Part shown: piece by piece, positions 16,757 to 25,933 of the stretch
How the letters are laid out: the number at the start of each line of letters is the position of its first letter
How positions within the stretch are numbered: position 1 is the stretch's first letter
From: Labrenzia sp. R4_2
GTDB taxonomy: Bacteria; Pseudomonadota; Alphaproteobacteria; Rhizobiales; Stappiaceae
Direction: 5' to 3'
Assembly (NCBI RefSeq): GCF_017743865.1
Contig: NZ_JAGHRJ010000004.1
Location: forward strand, 372,001 to 436,000
Length of the DNA: 64,000 nt
Made by a program: the position numbers and the translations under genes
Notes under the pieces: model-generated
Databases searched by the model: none
Seen by the model: only the letters and a program-made list of their open reading frames with translations
Told to the model about the DNA's origin: nothing

Positions 16757-18633
16757 TGTGTGAAATCCCTGTCGAAGATGTAGGAACGGCGCTTAGCGAT
16801 CTTCCGGGCACCCTCAATCGCCGACTGAATATCGAAGGTGTCGCGGATCCCGTCCTTGCTCGGCTTGGTCATGGCTGAATAGACAAGCGGGAAGTTCGCC
16901 AAGGTCGACAACACCGGATTGGGCGATGTCATGCCGAGGCCGCAGCGGCTGGTCTCAATGATCGTGCCGGAGAGATCCTTGAGGTAGTCAATGTCCTCGG
17001 GATTGGCGAGCCCTTTTCGGAACTTCTGGATTGCCTTTTGCAAGAAGACATTGCCGACCCGGCAAGGCGTGCAATAGCCGCAGCTTTCATGCACGAAGAA
17101 CGACATGTAGTAGTCAACGATTTCAAGAATGTTCCGCTGGCCGTTAAAGACGATGATCGCGCCACCGGTCGCGAGATCGTCGAAAGTGAGCTTTCGGTGA
17201 AAACTGTCCCGGGCGATCATTGCACCGCTCGGCCCGCCAACCTGAACCGCCGCAGCATCCTGACCGCCAACCATTTCCAGAAGCTCCCAGACTGAATGAC
17301 CGTAAGGAAGCTCGTAAATCCCAGGGTTTAAACAGTCACCGCAGACCGAGAACAGCTTGGTTCCATGACTGCCTTCAGTGCCCATGTCATGGAACCACTT
17401 CGCACCCTGGTCCAGAATGCGTGCGGCATGGCAGAATGTCTCCACATTGTTGACCACGGTCGGGTAGCCGAGATACCCGCGATTGACCGGGAACGGCGGG
17501 CGGGTTTTCGGCTCACCCGGCAACCCTTCACAAGAACTAATCAGGGCACCTTCTTCGCCGCAGATATAAGCGCCCGCGCCCATCTGGATACGGATATCAA
17601 AGTCGAAGCGCTTGGTGCCAAGGATCGCTTTCCCAAGCAGTCCGCGCCGGCGGCGCTCCTCTAGCACTTGTTCCAAAAGTTCGCGAAGGTAGACATACTC
17701 GCCGCGCAGATAAAGGATCCCTTCCTTCGCCCCAACCGCACGGGCGGCTATTGTCATACCCTCGATCAGAAGATGTGGCCGCTCTGTGAGAAGAACGCGG
17801 TCCTTGAAGGTGCCAGGTTCGCCCTCATCTGCATTGCAGATCACGAAGGACCGCTCAGCGCGCTCAGCTGCCGCAAATCGCCATTTGCGCCCCGTCGTAA
17901 ATCCAGCACCCCCACAACCGCGCAAGCCGCTTTCTTCAATCATCGAGATAATCTGGGAGGAGGTGATGCTGACCGCTTTGGAAAGGCCCGCATCTTCGGG
18001 CACCGGCCCAAGAAGCACAGCACCGGCATGGCGGATGTTGTTGTCCACCATGCGCACTGCACGGTCATGCGGTGAGAGAGTGGCAAACCGGTCGCTGACA
18101 AGATCTTCTGGACTTCCGCCTGCTTTTATCGTCAGGGCCACTTCCCGCGCAGATTGAGCTGTCAGATTGGTCAGGACAATATCGTTGACCATCGCTGCAG
18201 GCGCTTGGTCGCACATACCAATGCAAGGGGTGTATTCAAGGGACACGGCCCCATCTGCGGATGTTTCGCCAATCTTGACCCCGAGCGCATCTTCGAAAGC
18301 GGCTGTGACGGATTCCAGTCCGGCATACCGATCGACAATATCGTCGCACAGACGGATGGTAATCCGGCCTTTCGGCTTTAGGGACAGAAAAGAATAAAAG
18401 CTCGCGACCCCTTCGACCTCGATCCGGGTCAGACCGGTTTCTTCGGCGATCTGGTCCATGGTCGCTGGTGCAATGCATTGGAAACGGTCCTGAACCTCGC
18501 GCAGGATATCCAGCATCCGGTGCTTGTCATTGCCGAATCGTTCGCAGATCTCGGCGATCGCACCGTCCGGTACTGGGGTCACGCTGCAAGCCGCCTTCGA
18601 TACTCCGTTGCCAGCCTGCTGACCGTTATCCAT
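16753..18633 (-). CDS. hoxF: Hydrogenase diaphorase large subunit (NuoE-NuoF fusion)
   Basis: FMN- and NAD-binding subunit that exchanges electrons with NAD+. An N-terminal NuoE-like thioredoxin-fold domain (about residues 20-170) is followed by a NuoF-like part with GLRGCGGAGFTTG (FMN/NAD region), GAGAYICGEEGAL and the cluster site HESCGYCTPCRVG plus TSRCGLG. In the NuoE-like part I see only three of the usual four cluster cysteines: RLCDDIVD has Asp where the second Cys is normally found. The start is the ATG at 18633 with GGGAGA upstream (626 residues). A longer frame to 18846 would run across a terminator and is rejected. Confidence 0.95.
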   Translation of the reverse strand: MDNGQQAGNGVSKAACSVTPVPDGAIAEICERFGNDKHRMLDILREVQDRFQCIAPATMDQIAEETGLTRIEVEGVASFYSFLSLKPKGRITIRLCDDIVDRYAGLESVTAAFEDALGVKIGETSADGAVSLEYTPCIGMCDQAPAAMVNDIVLTNLTAQSAREVALTIKAGGSPEDLVSDRFATLSPHDRAVRMVDNNIRHAGAVLLGPVPEDAGLSKAVSITSSQIISMIEESGLRGCGGAGFTTGRKWRFAAAERAERSFVICNADEGEPGTFKDRVLLTERPHLLIEGMTIAARAVGAKEGILYLRGEYVYLRELLEQVLEERRRRGLLGKAILGTKRFDFDIRIQMGAGAYICGEEGALISSCEGLPGEPKTRPPFPVNRGYLGYPTVVNNVETFCHAARILDQGAKWFHDMGTEGSHGTKLFSVCGDCLNPGIYELPYGHSVWELLEMVGGQDAAAVQVGGPSGAMIARDSFHRKLTFDDLATGGAIIVFNGQRNILEIVDYYMSFFVHESCGYCTPCRVGNVFLQKAIQKFRKGLANPEDIDYLKDLSGTIIETSRCGLGMTSPNPVLSTLANFPLVYSAMTKPSKDGIRDTFDIQSAIEGARKIAKRRSYIFDRDFTQ

Positions 18634-18832
18634 GATTTTCTCCCAAGGTCCGGCAGGACCCGGATGCAGCCTTTTTGCTCCGTAAGGCGACACACCCGGA
18701 CCTGAGGTTCGCCGCATCACTGGCAAAACTCCGTAGCCCACACCGTTCCAGAGATGGCCTGACACGTCTTTGAGCAATATCAACGGACCGCGACCAAACA
18801 GCCGGGCCTGAGCCCGAATACAGCGCCAACAA

Positions 18833-18861
18833 AAAAGCCCAGGCAATGTGCCCGGGCTTTT
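18833..18861 (-). terminator. Terminator after the LIV-type binding-protein gene
   Basis: AAAAGCCC / GGGCTTTT stem extended by three pairs after one mismatch, with a T-run on the minus strand. It isolates the upstream binding-protein gene from hoxF, so the hox promoter must lie between about 18640 and 18830, a stretch where I see no other gene. Confidence 0.8.
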
Positions 18862-18882
18862 GATAACCGTAGATGGTCGATT

Positions 18883-20019
18883 TTACATGCTGCACTCACC
18901 AGCGTAGGCATCCGCATGATCGCTCAAGCCGGTGGCAATGATCTTGTTGGTATAGACATCGCCTTCCTTGATGACTTCGCGGACATAGATGTCCTGGATC
19001 GGGTGGTGATTGTCGCCAAACTTGAAGTCACCACGGGTCGATGCGAAATCAGCTTCCTTGAGTGCCGCGCGGAATGCATCAGCATCCTTCACATCCGCCT
19101 TGGCCATCGCCGACAGCAGAAGATTGGCGGTGTCAAAGCCTTGTGACGCGTAGAGCGACGGCAGGCGGCCATATTCAGCCTGGAAGCTTTCGACGAAGGC
19201 CTTGTTGGCCGGATTGTCGATGTCCTTTGACCACTGGCTGGTGTTTTTCACGCCCATCGCCGCATCGCCGACAGCTTGCAGAATGCCTTGGTCGAAAGAG
19301 AACGCCGGCCCAACGACCGGAAGGTCGATTCCACTGTCCGCGTACTGCTTCAGGAAGGAAATCCCCATGCCACCTGGCAGGAAAAAGAACACGCTATCAG
19401 CACCGGAGGCCCGGATCTGAGCAAGCTCTGCGGCGTAGTCAGTCTGGCCGAGTTTGGTATAAAGCTCGCCAGCCAACTCACCACCATAAAAACGCTTGTA
19501 ACCTGTCAACGCGTCTTTGCCGGCCGGATAGTTCGGCGCCAGAATGAAGCTGTTCTTGTAGCCTTGATCTTTGGCGTAGGCACCGGCTGCTTCGTGCAAA
19601 TTGTCGTTCTGCCAGGCCACATTGAAGTAGTTCGGGTGGCAGCCTTTACCTGCCAGAGCAGATGGCCCCGCATTTGGCGACAGATAGAATTTGCCCTGCG
19701 CAGTCACAGATGGCACGACGGCCATAGCAAGGTTTGACCAGATGATGCCGGTCAGAACATCAACATTTTCCGACTGCACCAGCTTGTCCGCTAGCTTCAC
19801 AGCCACATCCGGCTTGCGCTGATCGTCTTCAACGATCACTTCCAGGTCGGAGTTGCCTGCCTGTTTCACAGCAAGCAGGAAACCATCCCGCACATCAATA
19901 CCAAGCCCAGCGCCGCCACCGGACAACGTGGTGATCATGCCAACTTTGACCGGCTCCGCCACGGCGGCACCGCTCAGCATGGCCAACACACTTGCTGTTG
20001 CCGCAAGTCTCTTCAACAT
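18883..20019 (-). CDS. LIV-type ABC transporter substrate-binding protein (orphan)
   Basis: Periplasmic type-I binding protein of the leucine/isoleucine/valine family, 378 residues. A signal peptide (MLKRLAATASVLAML to AVAE) precedes VKVGMITTLSGGGAGLG, the usual first strand. Start chosen at 20019, after GGGGAAG; the longer frame adds a non-signal stretch. No permease or ATPase gene adjoins it: hox genes lie downstream behind a terminator, and tryptophan dioxygenase lies upstream on the same strand with 124 bases between. It may serve a transporter encoded elsewhere; a tryptophan-related or aromatic ligand is a guess from position only. Confidence 0.9.
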   Translation of the reverse strand: MLKRLAATASVLAMLSGAAVAEPVKVGMITTLSGGGAGLGIDVRDGFLLAVKQAGNSDLEVIVEDDQRKPDVAVKLADKLVQSENVDVLTGIIWSNLAMAVVPSVTAQGKFYLSPNAGPSALAGKGCHPNYFNVAWQNDNLHEAAGAYAKDQGYKNSFILAPNYPAGKDALTGYKRFYGGELAGELYTKLGQTDYAAELAQIRASGADSVFFFLPGGMGISFLKQYADSGIDLPVVGPAFSFDQGILQAVGDAAMGVKNTSQWSKDIDNPANKAFVESFQAEYGRLPSLYASQGFDTANLLLSAMAKADVKDADAFRAALKEADFASTRGDFKFGDNHHPIQDIYVREVIKEGDVYTNKIIATGLSDHADAYAGECSM

Positions 20020-20143
20020 CAGAACTTCCCCTCTGTTCAACTGCTCCCGGACCTTGTTTTTCAGGTCCTTGAACAGCAGCTTAACTCGAGGATTGGAATT
20101 GGCAATGCTTCTTCTGCTTGACCGTAAATCTTGCCCGGTGCGC

Positions 20144-21001
20144 TCAGAGTTCCGTCCTGACATGCCAGAGTTCGGGGAACAGTTCGACCTCCAGCATGCG
20201 CTTCAGATAGGTCACACCTCCCGTGCCGCCGGTGCCTCGCTTGAAACCGATGACACGTTCCACCGTGGTGACGTGATTGAACCGCCAACGCCGGAAGTAG
20301 TCTTCTAGGTCGACCAGCTTTTCACCCACTTCATAAAGCGCCCAGTATTGTGCAGGATCACGATAAACCTTCTGCCAAAGGTCCACGATTTCTGGCACCT
20401 CGTCATGCGGTTTGTCCGATGGTTTTGCGATCACATGCTCAGGAACGTCCAGTCCTTGCCGCTGCGCAAATGACAGCACCACCTGATAAAGGCTTGGCTT
20501 GGCAAGTTCCTGATGCAGCAAATCGACGTTTTCGGGGACATGTTCATGCGGACGGATCATCGCAAGATTGCGGTTTCCAAGGGCATATTCGATCAGGCGG
20601 TATTGCAGGGACTGGAACCCGGAGGACAATCCGAGTGAATCCCGGAACTGTGTGTAATCGCTTGGTGTCATGGTCCGAAGCACGTCCCACGCAGAATTCA
20701 ATTGCTCCATGATCCGGCTGACACGTGCAAGCAGCTTCATCGCTTCCGGCATATGATCTTCGGCAATGGCTGTCCGTGCCCCTTCCAACTCGTGAAGCAT
20801 CAACTTCATCCAAAGCTCGGACGTTTGATGTTGAATTATGAACAGAAGCTCATCCGGAGCATTCGACAAAGGAGCTTGCGAGCTCAGAATAGTCTCAAGG
20901 CCGAGGTAATCGCCGTATGACATTTTGCCGGAAAACGCCATTTCCGCGCCTTCAGTCTCAGGATTATAGCCACCAGACTGAGTTTCGTTCTTGTTCTTCA
21001 T
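20144..21001 (-). CDS. kynA: Tryptophan 2,3-dioxygenase
   Basis: Heme enzyme that opens the indole ring of tryptophan to give N-formylkynurenine, the first step of the kynurenine pathway. The 285-residue protein has SYGDYLGLETIL near the N-terminus, FIIQHQTSELWMKLMLHE (substrate pocket) and the axial-heme His region FNHVTTVERVIG followed by KRGTGGTGGVTYL. Start chosen at 21001, preceded by GGTGAGG; two earlier in-frame starts lack a good site. Formamidase and kynureninase genes are not in the window. Confidence 0.96.
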   Translation of the reverse strand: MKNKNETQSGGYNPETEGAEMAFSGKMSYGDYLGLETILSSQAPLSNAPDELLFIIQHQTSELWMKLMLHELEGARTAIAEDHMPEAMKLLARVSRIMEQLNSAWDVLRTMTPSDYTQFRDSLGLSSGFQSLQYRLIEYALGNRNLAMIRPHEHVPENVDLLHQELAKPSLYQVVLSFAQRQGLDVPEHVIAKPSDKPHDEVPEIVDLWQKVYRDPAQYWALYEVGEKLVDLEDYFRRWRFNHVTTVERVIGFKRGTGGTGGVTYLKRMLEVELFPELWHVRTEL

Positions 21002-21106
21002 GAAACACCTCACCTTCAGAATCATCCGGGAAGGTTTCAGCTTCACTCAATCAAGGCAAGAACAAACGACCAGCGACACTTAAGTCTCAAAACTCACGCT
21101 GCGGCT

Positions 21107-22198
21107 TCAATTCTTTGCAGCATTCAAGATCGCAGTTGCTGAAAAATCGTACTGCGACAGGCCCGTCATAGCCTGGCTGAAACCGAGAAAATCGATCTTG
21201 GCCCAGTTCTGATCACCCAACCGGTCGAGGAAGAGATTGACGTTATCCCGGGTGATCGCGGACATCTGGAAAGACACATTATCCAATGCACTCTTGGGTG
21301 CGGGCCGGTTGTGGTAATCATAGAGCATCACGATGACCCAGGCTCCGGCGAAAAAATGACCGCCATGCGTCATGGTCAACTGTCCGTTCTTGACCGCCTC
21401 CATCCCCGCCTTTGACCAATTCAACCCAGCAAAGGCAATGTTCTCACCGGGCTTCATACCAAGCTCGATTGCGGCCCGTTTTGCTCCGAGGGCAATGGCG
21501 TCATTCGCGCCCCAGATGGCATCAACCTTAGTCCGATTCAAAAACGTCTTTGCCCGCTCATAAGCAGTCTCTTCGTTCCAATTCACCGGTACTGCGCCGA
21601 TTAGATCGACACCGCTGTCAGCCGCAGCCTGTTCCATACCCCTTTGCCGGTCGAGAGCCGCCGGCGTGCTATCGTCGCCGGTGAGGGCCAACATCCTTAG
21701 GCCGCCGTCGGCTGCACCTCCAGATTTTCCGAAGGAGACTAGGGACTGCGCCATCTCATAGCCGGCCCATTCATTGTTTGGGGTAATGGACCCGATGATT
21801 GAGGACTTAACGCGCTCGTTCAAAACTCCGTACTGGGATTGGGTCAACGTGTTTAGAAGAAATACTGTCTCAACCGGCTGCCCATCGAGCAGCTGCATCA
21901 ACCGGGCACCTTCCTGAAGCTCATTCACCAAGATGAAATAGTCAGGCAGATCTCCCTTGCTGAGACGCTCCTGTAAGAGCTTCTCCATATAATAGGGTCG
22001 CCGGTCGGCATTCAAAATTTCAAGATCGACATCAAAGTCTGCAGCTGCCGCCTGCATGGTCTTTGAAACATGGCCCCAAAACCCACTGTCCCCACCTGGA
22101 TTGATGAATGTGACACGGAAGCCAGCGGCATGAACATTGGCCGCGCAAGCACTCACGAGAACACCGAAGGCCAGCAGGATGCTGCGCAGGATAGTCAT
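21107..22198 (-). CDS. Periplasmic sugar-type binding protein (RbsB/LacI-like fold)
   Basis: Exported periplasmic binding protein of the Peripla_BP_4 type, 363 residues, with a signal peptide (TILRSILLAFGVLVSAC to VHA). The first strand reads FRVTFINPGGDSGFWG, and the hinge region contains IWGANDAIALGAKRAAIELG, typical for ribose-like binding proteins. It lies 95 bases after the ATPase gene of the sugar ABC operon on the same strand and may be its last gene. That operon already begins with a MalE-type binding protein, so this one could be a second receptor or a sensor partner. Start at ATG 22198; a GTG at 22219 is possible. Confidence 0.8.
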   Translation of the reverse strand: MTILRSILLAFGVLVSACAANVHAAGFRVTFINPGGDSGFWGHVSKTMQAAAADFDVDLEILNADRRPYYMEKLLQERLSKGDLPDYFILVNELQEGARLMQLLDGQPVETVFLLNTLTQSQYGVLNERVKSSIIGSITPNNEWAGYEMAQSLVSFGKSGGAADGGLRMLALTGDDSTPAALDRQRGMEQAAADSGVDLIGAVPVNWNEETAYERAKTFLNRTKVDAIWGANDAIALGAKRAAIELGMKPGENIAFAGLNWSKAGMEAVKNGQLTMTHGGHFFAGAWVIVMLYDYHNRPAPKSALDNVSFQMSAITRDNVNLFLDRLGDQNWAKIDFLGFSQAMTGLSQYDFSATAILNAAKN

Positions 22199-22293
22199 GA
22201 TAAGCACCGCCCCCTTCACAATTGAAGTGTTCGCGACCGATGCTTTATCCTATTACCGACATTCCGCATTGTATACGTTGAAAAAACACCTTA

Positions 22294-23358
22294 TCAACCA
22301 CTGCGGATCGCCCGGTCGTCCTTGTCAAAGAAGTGCATGCGGCTTTCATCGAACTTCAGTCCGATGCGCGCCCCTTCTGCGATTTCTTCACTGCCGCTGA
22401 TCCGCACAAGGACAGTATCAAGGCCATCAAGCGCGACATAAAGGAACGTGTCAGCCCCGAGATATTCGGCAACCTCAACGGTGCCCGAACAGTGCCCCTC
22501 TTCCGGTGCAACAACCAGCATGTGTTCCGGCCGGATGCCCAGTTTGACCGGCGCACCGGATGCACCACCATGCGGGTAATGGCCACCGCCATGTCCATCG
22601 AGCGAGAACGTATCTCCTGTTATTGAACAGGGCAGAACATTCATCTTCGGGGACCCAATAAACTGGGCAACGAAAAGATTGTCGGGCCGCTCATAGAGTT
22701 CGCGCGGAGAGCCGACTTGCTCGATCTCGCCAGCCTGCAGGACAACAATTTTGTCAGCGAGTGTCATCGCCTCGACCTGATCATGGGTCACGTAGATCAT
22801 GGTCGTTCCAAGACTCTTGTGGAGCCGGGCAACTTCGAACCGCATTTCAACACGCAGCGCGGCATCCAGGTTGGATAACGGCTCATCAAACAAGAAGGCG
22901 CTTGGTTCGCGAACAATGGCCCGGCCGATGGCAACACGTTGCCGCTGACCACCGGACAAAGCTTTGGGCCTACGTTCAAGGTAGTCATCCAGCTTTAGGA
23001 TCTCCGCAGCCGCGTTCACTTTCCGGTCGATCTCCGCTTTTGGCACGCCTGCAGTCTTTAGGCCAAACCCCACATTTTCCCGAACGGACATATGTGGATA
23101 AAGCGCATAGGACTGAAACACCATCGAAAGACCGCGCCCGGAGGGCGGCAATGCGGTGACGTCCTTGCCGTCAATCTCGATTGCGCCGCGGCTCGATTCT
23201 TCAAGTCCGGAAATCAATCGCAGCAGTGTCGACTTACCGCACCCGGATGGGCCCACAAAGATGACGAACTCACCGTCCTGGATATCGAGATCGATCCCCT
23301 TGATGACTTGCAGGTCACCGAACCACTTCTCGACACTCTTGAGCTGGATTGCACCCAT
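22294..23358 (-). CDS. Sugar ABC transporter ATPase (MalK/UgpC family)
   Basis: ATPase of a carbohydrate importer, 354 residues. Walker A ([13 protein letters not shown]), Q-loop, signature [14 protein letters not shown] and Walker [13 protein letters not shown] are intact. The C-terminal 120 residues are the MalK-type regulatory OB/TOBE region ([12 protein letters not shown]). Start chosen at 23358, which follows GGGGGC; the longest frame begins inside the hydrolase gene. It lies 13 bases after the hydrolase gene and matches the position of aglK in the rhizobial agl operon. Confidence 0.94.
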   Translation of the reverse strand: MGAIQLKSVEKWFGDLQVIKGIDLDIQDGEFVIFVGPSGCGKSTLLRLISGLEESSRGAIEIDGKDVTALPPSGRGLSMVFQSYALYPHMSVRENVGFGLKTAGVPKAEIDRKVNAAAEILKLDDYLERRPKALSGGQRQRVAIGRAIVREPSAFLFDEPLSNLDAALRVEMRFEVARLHKSLGTTMIYVTHDQVEAMTLADKIVVLQAGEIEQVGSPRELYERPDNLFVAQFIGSPKMNVLPCSITGDTFSLDGHGGGHYPHGGASGAPVKLGIRPEHMLVVAPEEGHCSGTVEVAEYLGADTFLYVALDGLDTVLVRISGSEEIAEGARIGLKFDESRMHFFDKDDRAIRSG

Positions 23359-23371
23359 ATCTGTTGCCCCC

Positions 23372-24661
23372 TTAAGCCGCTTGATCTGCTTGCGATGGTC
23401 TTGCCCAGGCAAGCCAGATCGCCGCTGTCCAAGAGAATGATCCGCCACCGGCAGCTTCTGCCGTTTCCGGGCTGAAATATTCCGCAAATCCGCCGGTTTG
23501 AATGAGCGCCGCCGTGTCACGCCGAAGCCTGTCAGACCGGCTTGGGTCACCAACTTCCGCGAAACCGCGAGCAATCATGAAATTGACCATCGCCCAGACA
23601 GGGCCGCGCCAGTAACGCAAATGCTCATAGGCTTGATGTTCCGGATCGTAGGACGGCATCAGATATCGGACCTTTGCGCTGATCCGGTCGAAATGTTCGT
23701 GAAGCGGCTTTAACACCTCAGGATCAGTAAGGCCTGCATAGGGTGCAAGGAATGACGCACTTGAAACACCCTCGGTCTGTTTCCCGGTTCGCAGGTTCAT
23801 GGCGACGTGAGCCTTGAGCTCTGCATTCCAAAGGCGCGCAGCGCCCGTTTCCATCCGGCTGATCCATCCCTCAATTTCCGGCTGCGCGGCAGTTTCTCCG
23901 AGGCGATCAGCGAGTGCCAAGAGATCTCGGCAAGCTCTCAAGAGAATGAAGGTAATACCGGGGTCAGCCACAAAAAACGGACAGGTTCGGGCAACCTTCT
24001 CGGGATCCCAACCCACTTTCCGGCAAGCCGCAACGATAGAAAGGTAGCGGTCATAGTCCTCTTTGTGCGGGCGCATGGCCGGATCGACATGAGAGGTATC
24101 TTTCCGCTCGTATGGAGCGACATCCTTGATTTCGACACCGCGCAAGGCGTCATCCCAGTCCGGAAGATTGTCCCGTCCTGATTCCCAGGGATGAATAACG
24201 GCAATCACACCGAGATTGTTTGGATCCCGGTAAGCCATGAACCAACGGTGCCATTGAAGGATTTTTGGGAAAAGCAACTTCGCCCGATCCAGAGCGGCGT
24301 CAGAGGCATCAAGTTCCAGCAAGTCCCGGACGATGGTTGCCGCGACCGGAGGCTGAGAGTGGCCTGAACTTGGAATGGGTCCGCCATCTGTTCCCCAAAC
24401 GGATGGGCCGGGGAAGTAACTCGGATCGTCCTTCCGGAACAGGATATGCGGGACCATCCCGTCTCGCCATTGCCCCTCGAAGAGAAGCTCTATCTCCCGC
24501 CAGGCCCGATCGGTGTCGAAGGTCGCAAAACCTCGGGCAACAAAAACCGAATCCCAGTTCCATTGGTAGGGGTAAAGCCCCTTCGTCGGCACCGTGTATC
24601 CACCCTGGTCGTTGTCGGTCAGGATTTTCCGGGCGACTTGGTCTAACTCAATCTGTGACAC
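23372..24661 (-). CDS. GH63/MGH1-like glycoside hydrolase, possible glucosyl- or mannosylglycerate hydrolase
   Basis: Cytoplasmic (no signal peptide) glycoside hydrolase of the alpha/alpha-barrel type, 429 residues. Landmarks are [14 protein letters not shown] (residues 31-44), GMVPHILF with [36 protein letters not shown] and [21 protein letters not shown], where a catalytic Glu is expected. Length and motif order fit the short GH63 members that hydrolyse mannosyl- or glucosylglycerate better than periplasmic trehalases. The GTG start is preceded by AAGGAGATATTC. It occupies the place of aglA in an agl-ordered operon, and a glycerate kinase gene lies about 8 kb upstream. Substrate is inferred. 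Confidence 0.8.
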   Translation of the reverse strand: MSQIELDQVARKILTDNDQGGYTVPTKGLYPYQWNWDSVFVARGFATFDTDRAWREIELLFEGQWRDGMVPHILFRKDDPSYFPGPSVWGTDGGPIPSSGHSQPPVAATIVRDLLELDASDAALDRAKLLFPKILQWHRWFMAYRDPNNLGVIAVIHPWESGRDNLPDWDDALRGVEIKDVAPYERKDTSHVDPAMRPHKEDYDRYLSIVAACRKVGWDPEKVARTCPFFVADPGITFILLRACRDLLALADRLGETAAQPEIEGWISRMETGAARLWNAELKAHVAMNLRTGKQTEGVSSASFLAPYAGLTDPEVLKPLHEHFDRISAKVRYLMPSYDPEHQAYEHLRYWRGPVWAMVNFMIARGFAEVGDPSRSDRLRRDTAALIQTGGFAEYFSPETAEAAGGGSFSWTAAIWLAWARPSQADQAA

Positions 24662-24703
24662 GAATATCTCCTTGAGCTTCTTGTGAGCTCTTTGATGAGT
24701 TGG

Positions 24704-25933
24704 TTAGCCCTTCACACTGCCAGCCGTCAGGCCTTGGACAAGGAAGCGTTCGAACCAAAGAAAGATGAATAGAACCGGAACGGTCGCGATCACTGCGCCT
24801 GCCATAAGGTGCTGGCGCGGCACCTCCGAGGAGTTCAGCGAAACCACACCGCGCGAAAGGGTGAAAATGTCCGGGTCATCGAGGAACATGAAAGCAAACA
24901 GGAACTCGTTCCAGGCAATCATGAACACATAGAGCGATACAGAGGCCAATGCCGGCAATGACAACGGCAGCGTGATCTTCATGATCACCCCAAGCCTGGA
25001 CAATCCGTCCATCAGGCCAGCTTCTTCCAATTCAGACGGAAGCCCACGGAAGTAGCCCTGCAACATGTAGAGCGCGACCGGAATTGTTGTTGCTGGATAG
25101 ACAATCAGCAAGCCGGTCAATGTGTTGCGCAGCCCCAGCTGTGAGAAGACGGCATAAAGCGGGATGACCAGAACAATCGCCGGAACCATGTAAATCAGGA
25201 GCACCGAACGGGACAAAAGCGCCTGCCCTGGAAACCGCAAACGGGAGACTGCATAAGCGCCCGGCACCGAGAACAGCAGCGTCAGGATCACGGTACCCAC
25301 CGACACGATGGCAGAGACCATCAGATAGCGGCCGAAATTGAACTGCGTGAAGAGCTCGACATAGGACCGGAAGAGACCGTCAAATCCTTGCGAGAGGTCG
25401 ATCGACAGATCAAGCGGATTGGCAAGCAACGCCTGCTGACTTTTCAGCGATGTCATCACCATCACGTAAAAGGGCAGCGCGACGATAATCGTGAAGACGA
25501 CGAAACCAATTCCCTTGAAGATCCGGATGTAGATCACCTCGCGTTCGTACCGCGACATCGACCCGAGAGTTGCGCCATTGAGGCTCACATGGTTGGCCGC
25601 CGTGACGCTGGCAACGAAGGCAAGCAGTCCGGCCAATTGCCAAAAGGGAACGTTGTTTAGAGGCAAAGTGAAAGGTGCTGCGAACGTACCCAACAGCAGA
25701 ATCAACGTCAGGACGACCGCGGATAGCACCCAGGCAGGCATCCCATTTATGTCCGCAGTCTGCCGCCAAACCAGAGCCAGCGCTCCGATCAAGCCCGCCA
25801 CTCCGGCGGCGGTTGCCTGAGGCAGAGCCACTTCGCCAGTGATAAGGGTCAAGGTGACCCCAATCACCACCATAGCAGTCACGCCCCAGATAAGGCCCGT
25901 GATGGCTATCAGAAGAATGCTGCCGGGTCTCAT
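24704..25933 (-). CDS. Sugar ABC permease (MalG type) with extra N-terminal membrane domain
   Basis: Inner-membrane permease. The C-terminal about 270 residues are a standard MalG-type unit, beginning near FKGIGFVVFTIIVALPFY and containing the ATPase-contact EAA loop (ELEEAGLMDGLSRLGVIMKI). Ahead of it are about 135 residues with four further hydrophobic segments (near 5-30, 42-56, 66-88 and 97-114), which ordinary MalG proteins lack. Total length is 409. The start overlaps the preceding permease stop by four bases. It pairs with the MalF-type gene upstream. Confidence 0.92.
   Translation of the reverse strand: MRPGSILLIAITGLIWGVTAMVVIGVTLTLITGEVALPQATAAGVAGLIGALALVWRQTADINGMPAWVLSAVVLTLILLLGTFAAPFTLPLNNVPFWQLAGLLAFVASVTAANHVSLNGATLGSMSRYEREVIYIRIFKGIGFVVFTIIVALPFYVMVMTSLKSQQALLANPLDLSIDLSQGFDGLFRSYVELFTQFNFGRYLMVSAIVSVGTVILTLLFSVPGAYAVSRLRFPGQALLSRSVLLIYMVPAIVLVIPLYAVFSQLGLRNTLTGLLIVYPATTIPVALYMLQGYFRGLPSELEEAGLMDGLSRLGVIMKITLPLSLPALASVSLYVFMIAWNEFLFAFMFLDDPDIFTLSRGVVSLNSSEVPRQHLMAGAVIATVPVLFIFLWFERFLVQGLTAGSVKG

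Noticed and set aside
18634..18846. Upstream extension of hoxF
   Set aside because: It would begin inside the terminator hairpin at 18833-18861, has no ribosome site, and the extra residues do not resemble HoxF; the ATG at 18633 has a good site.
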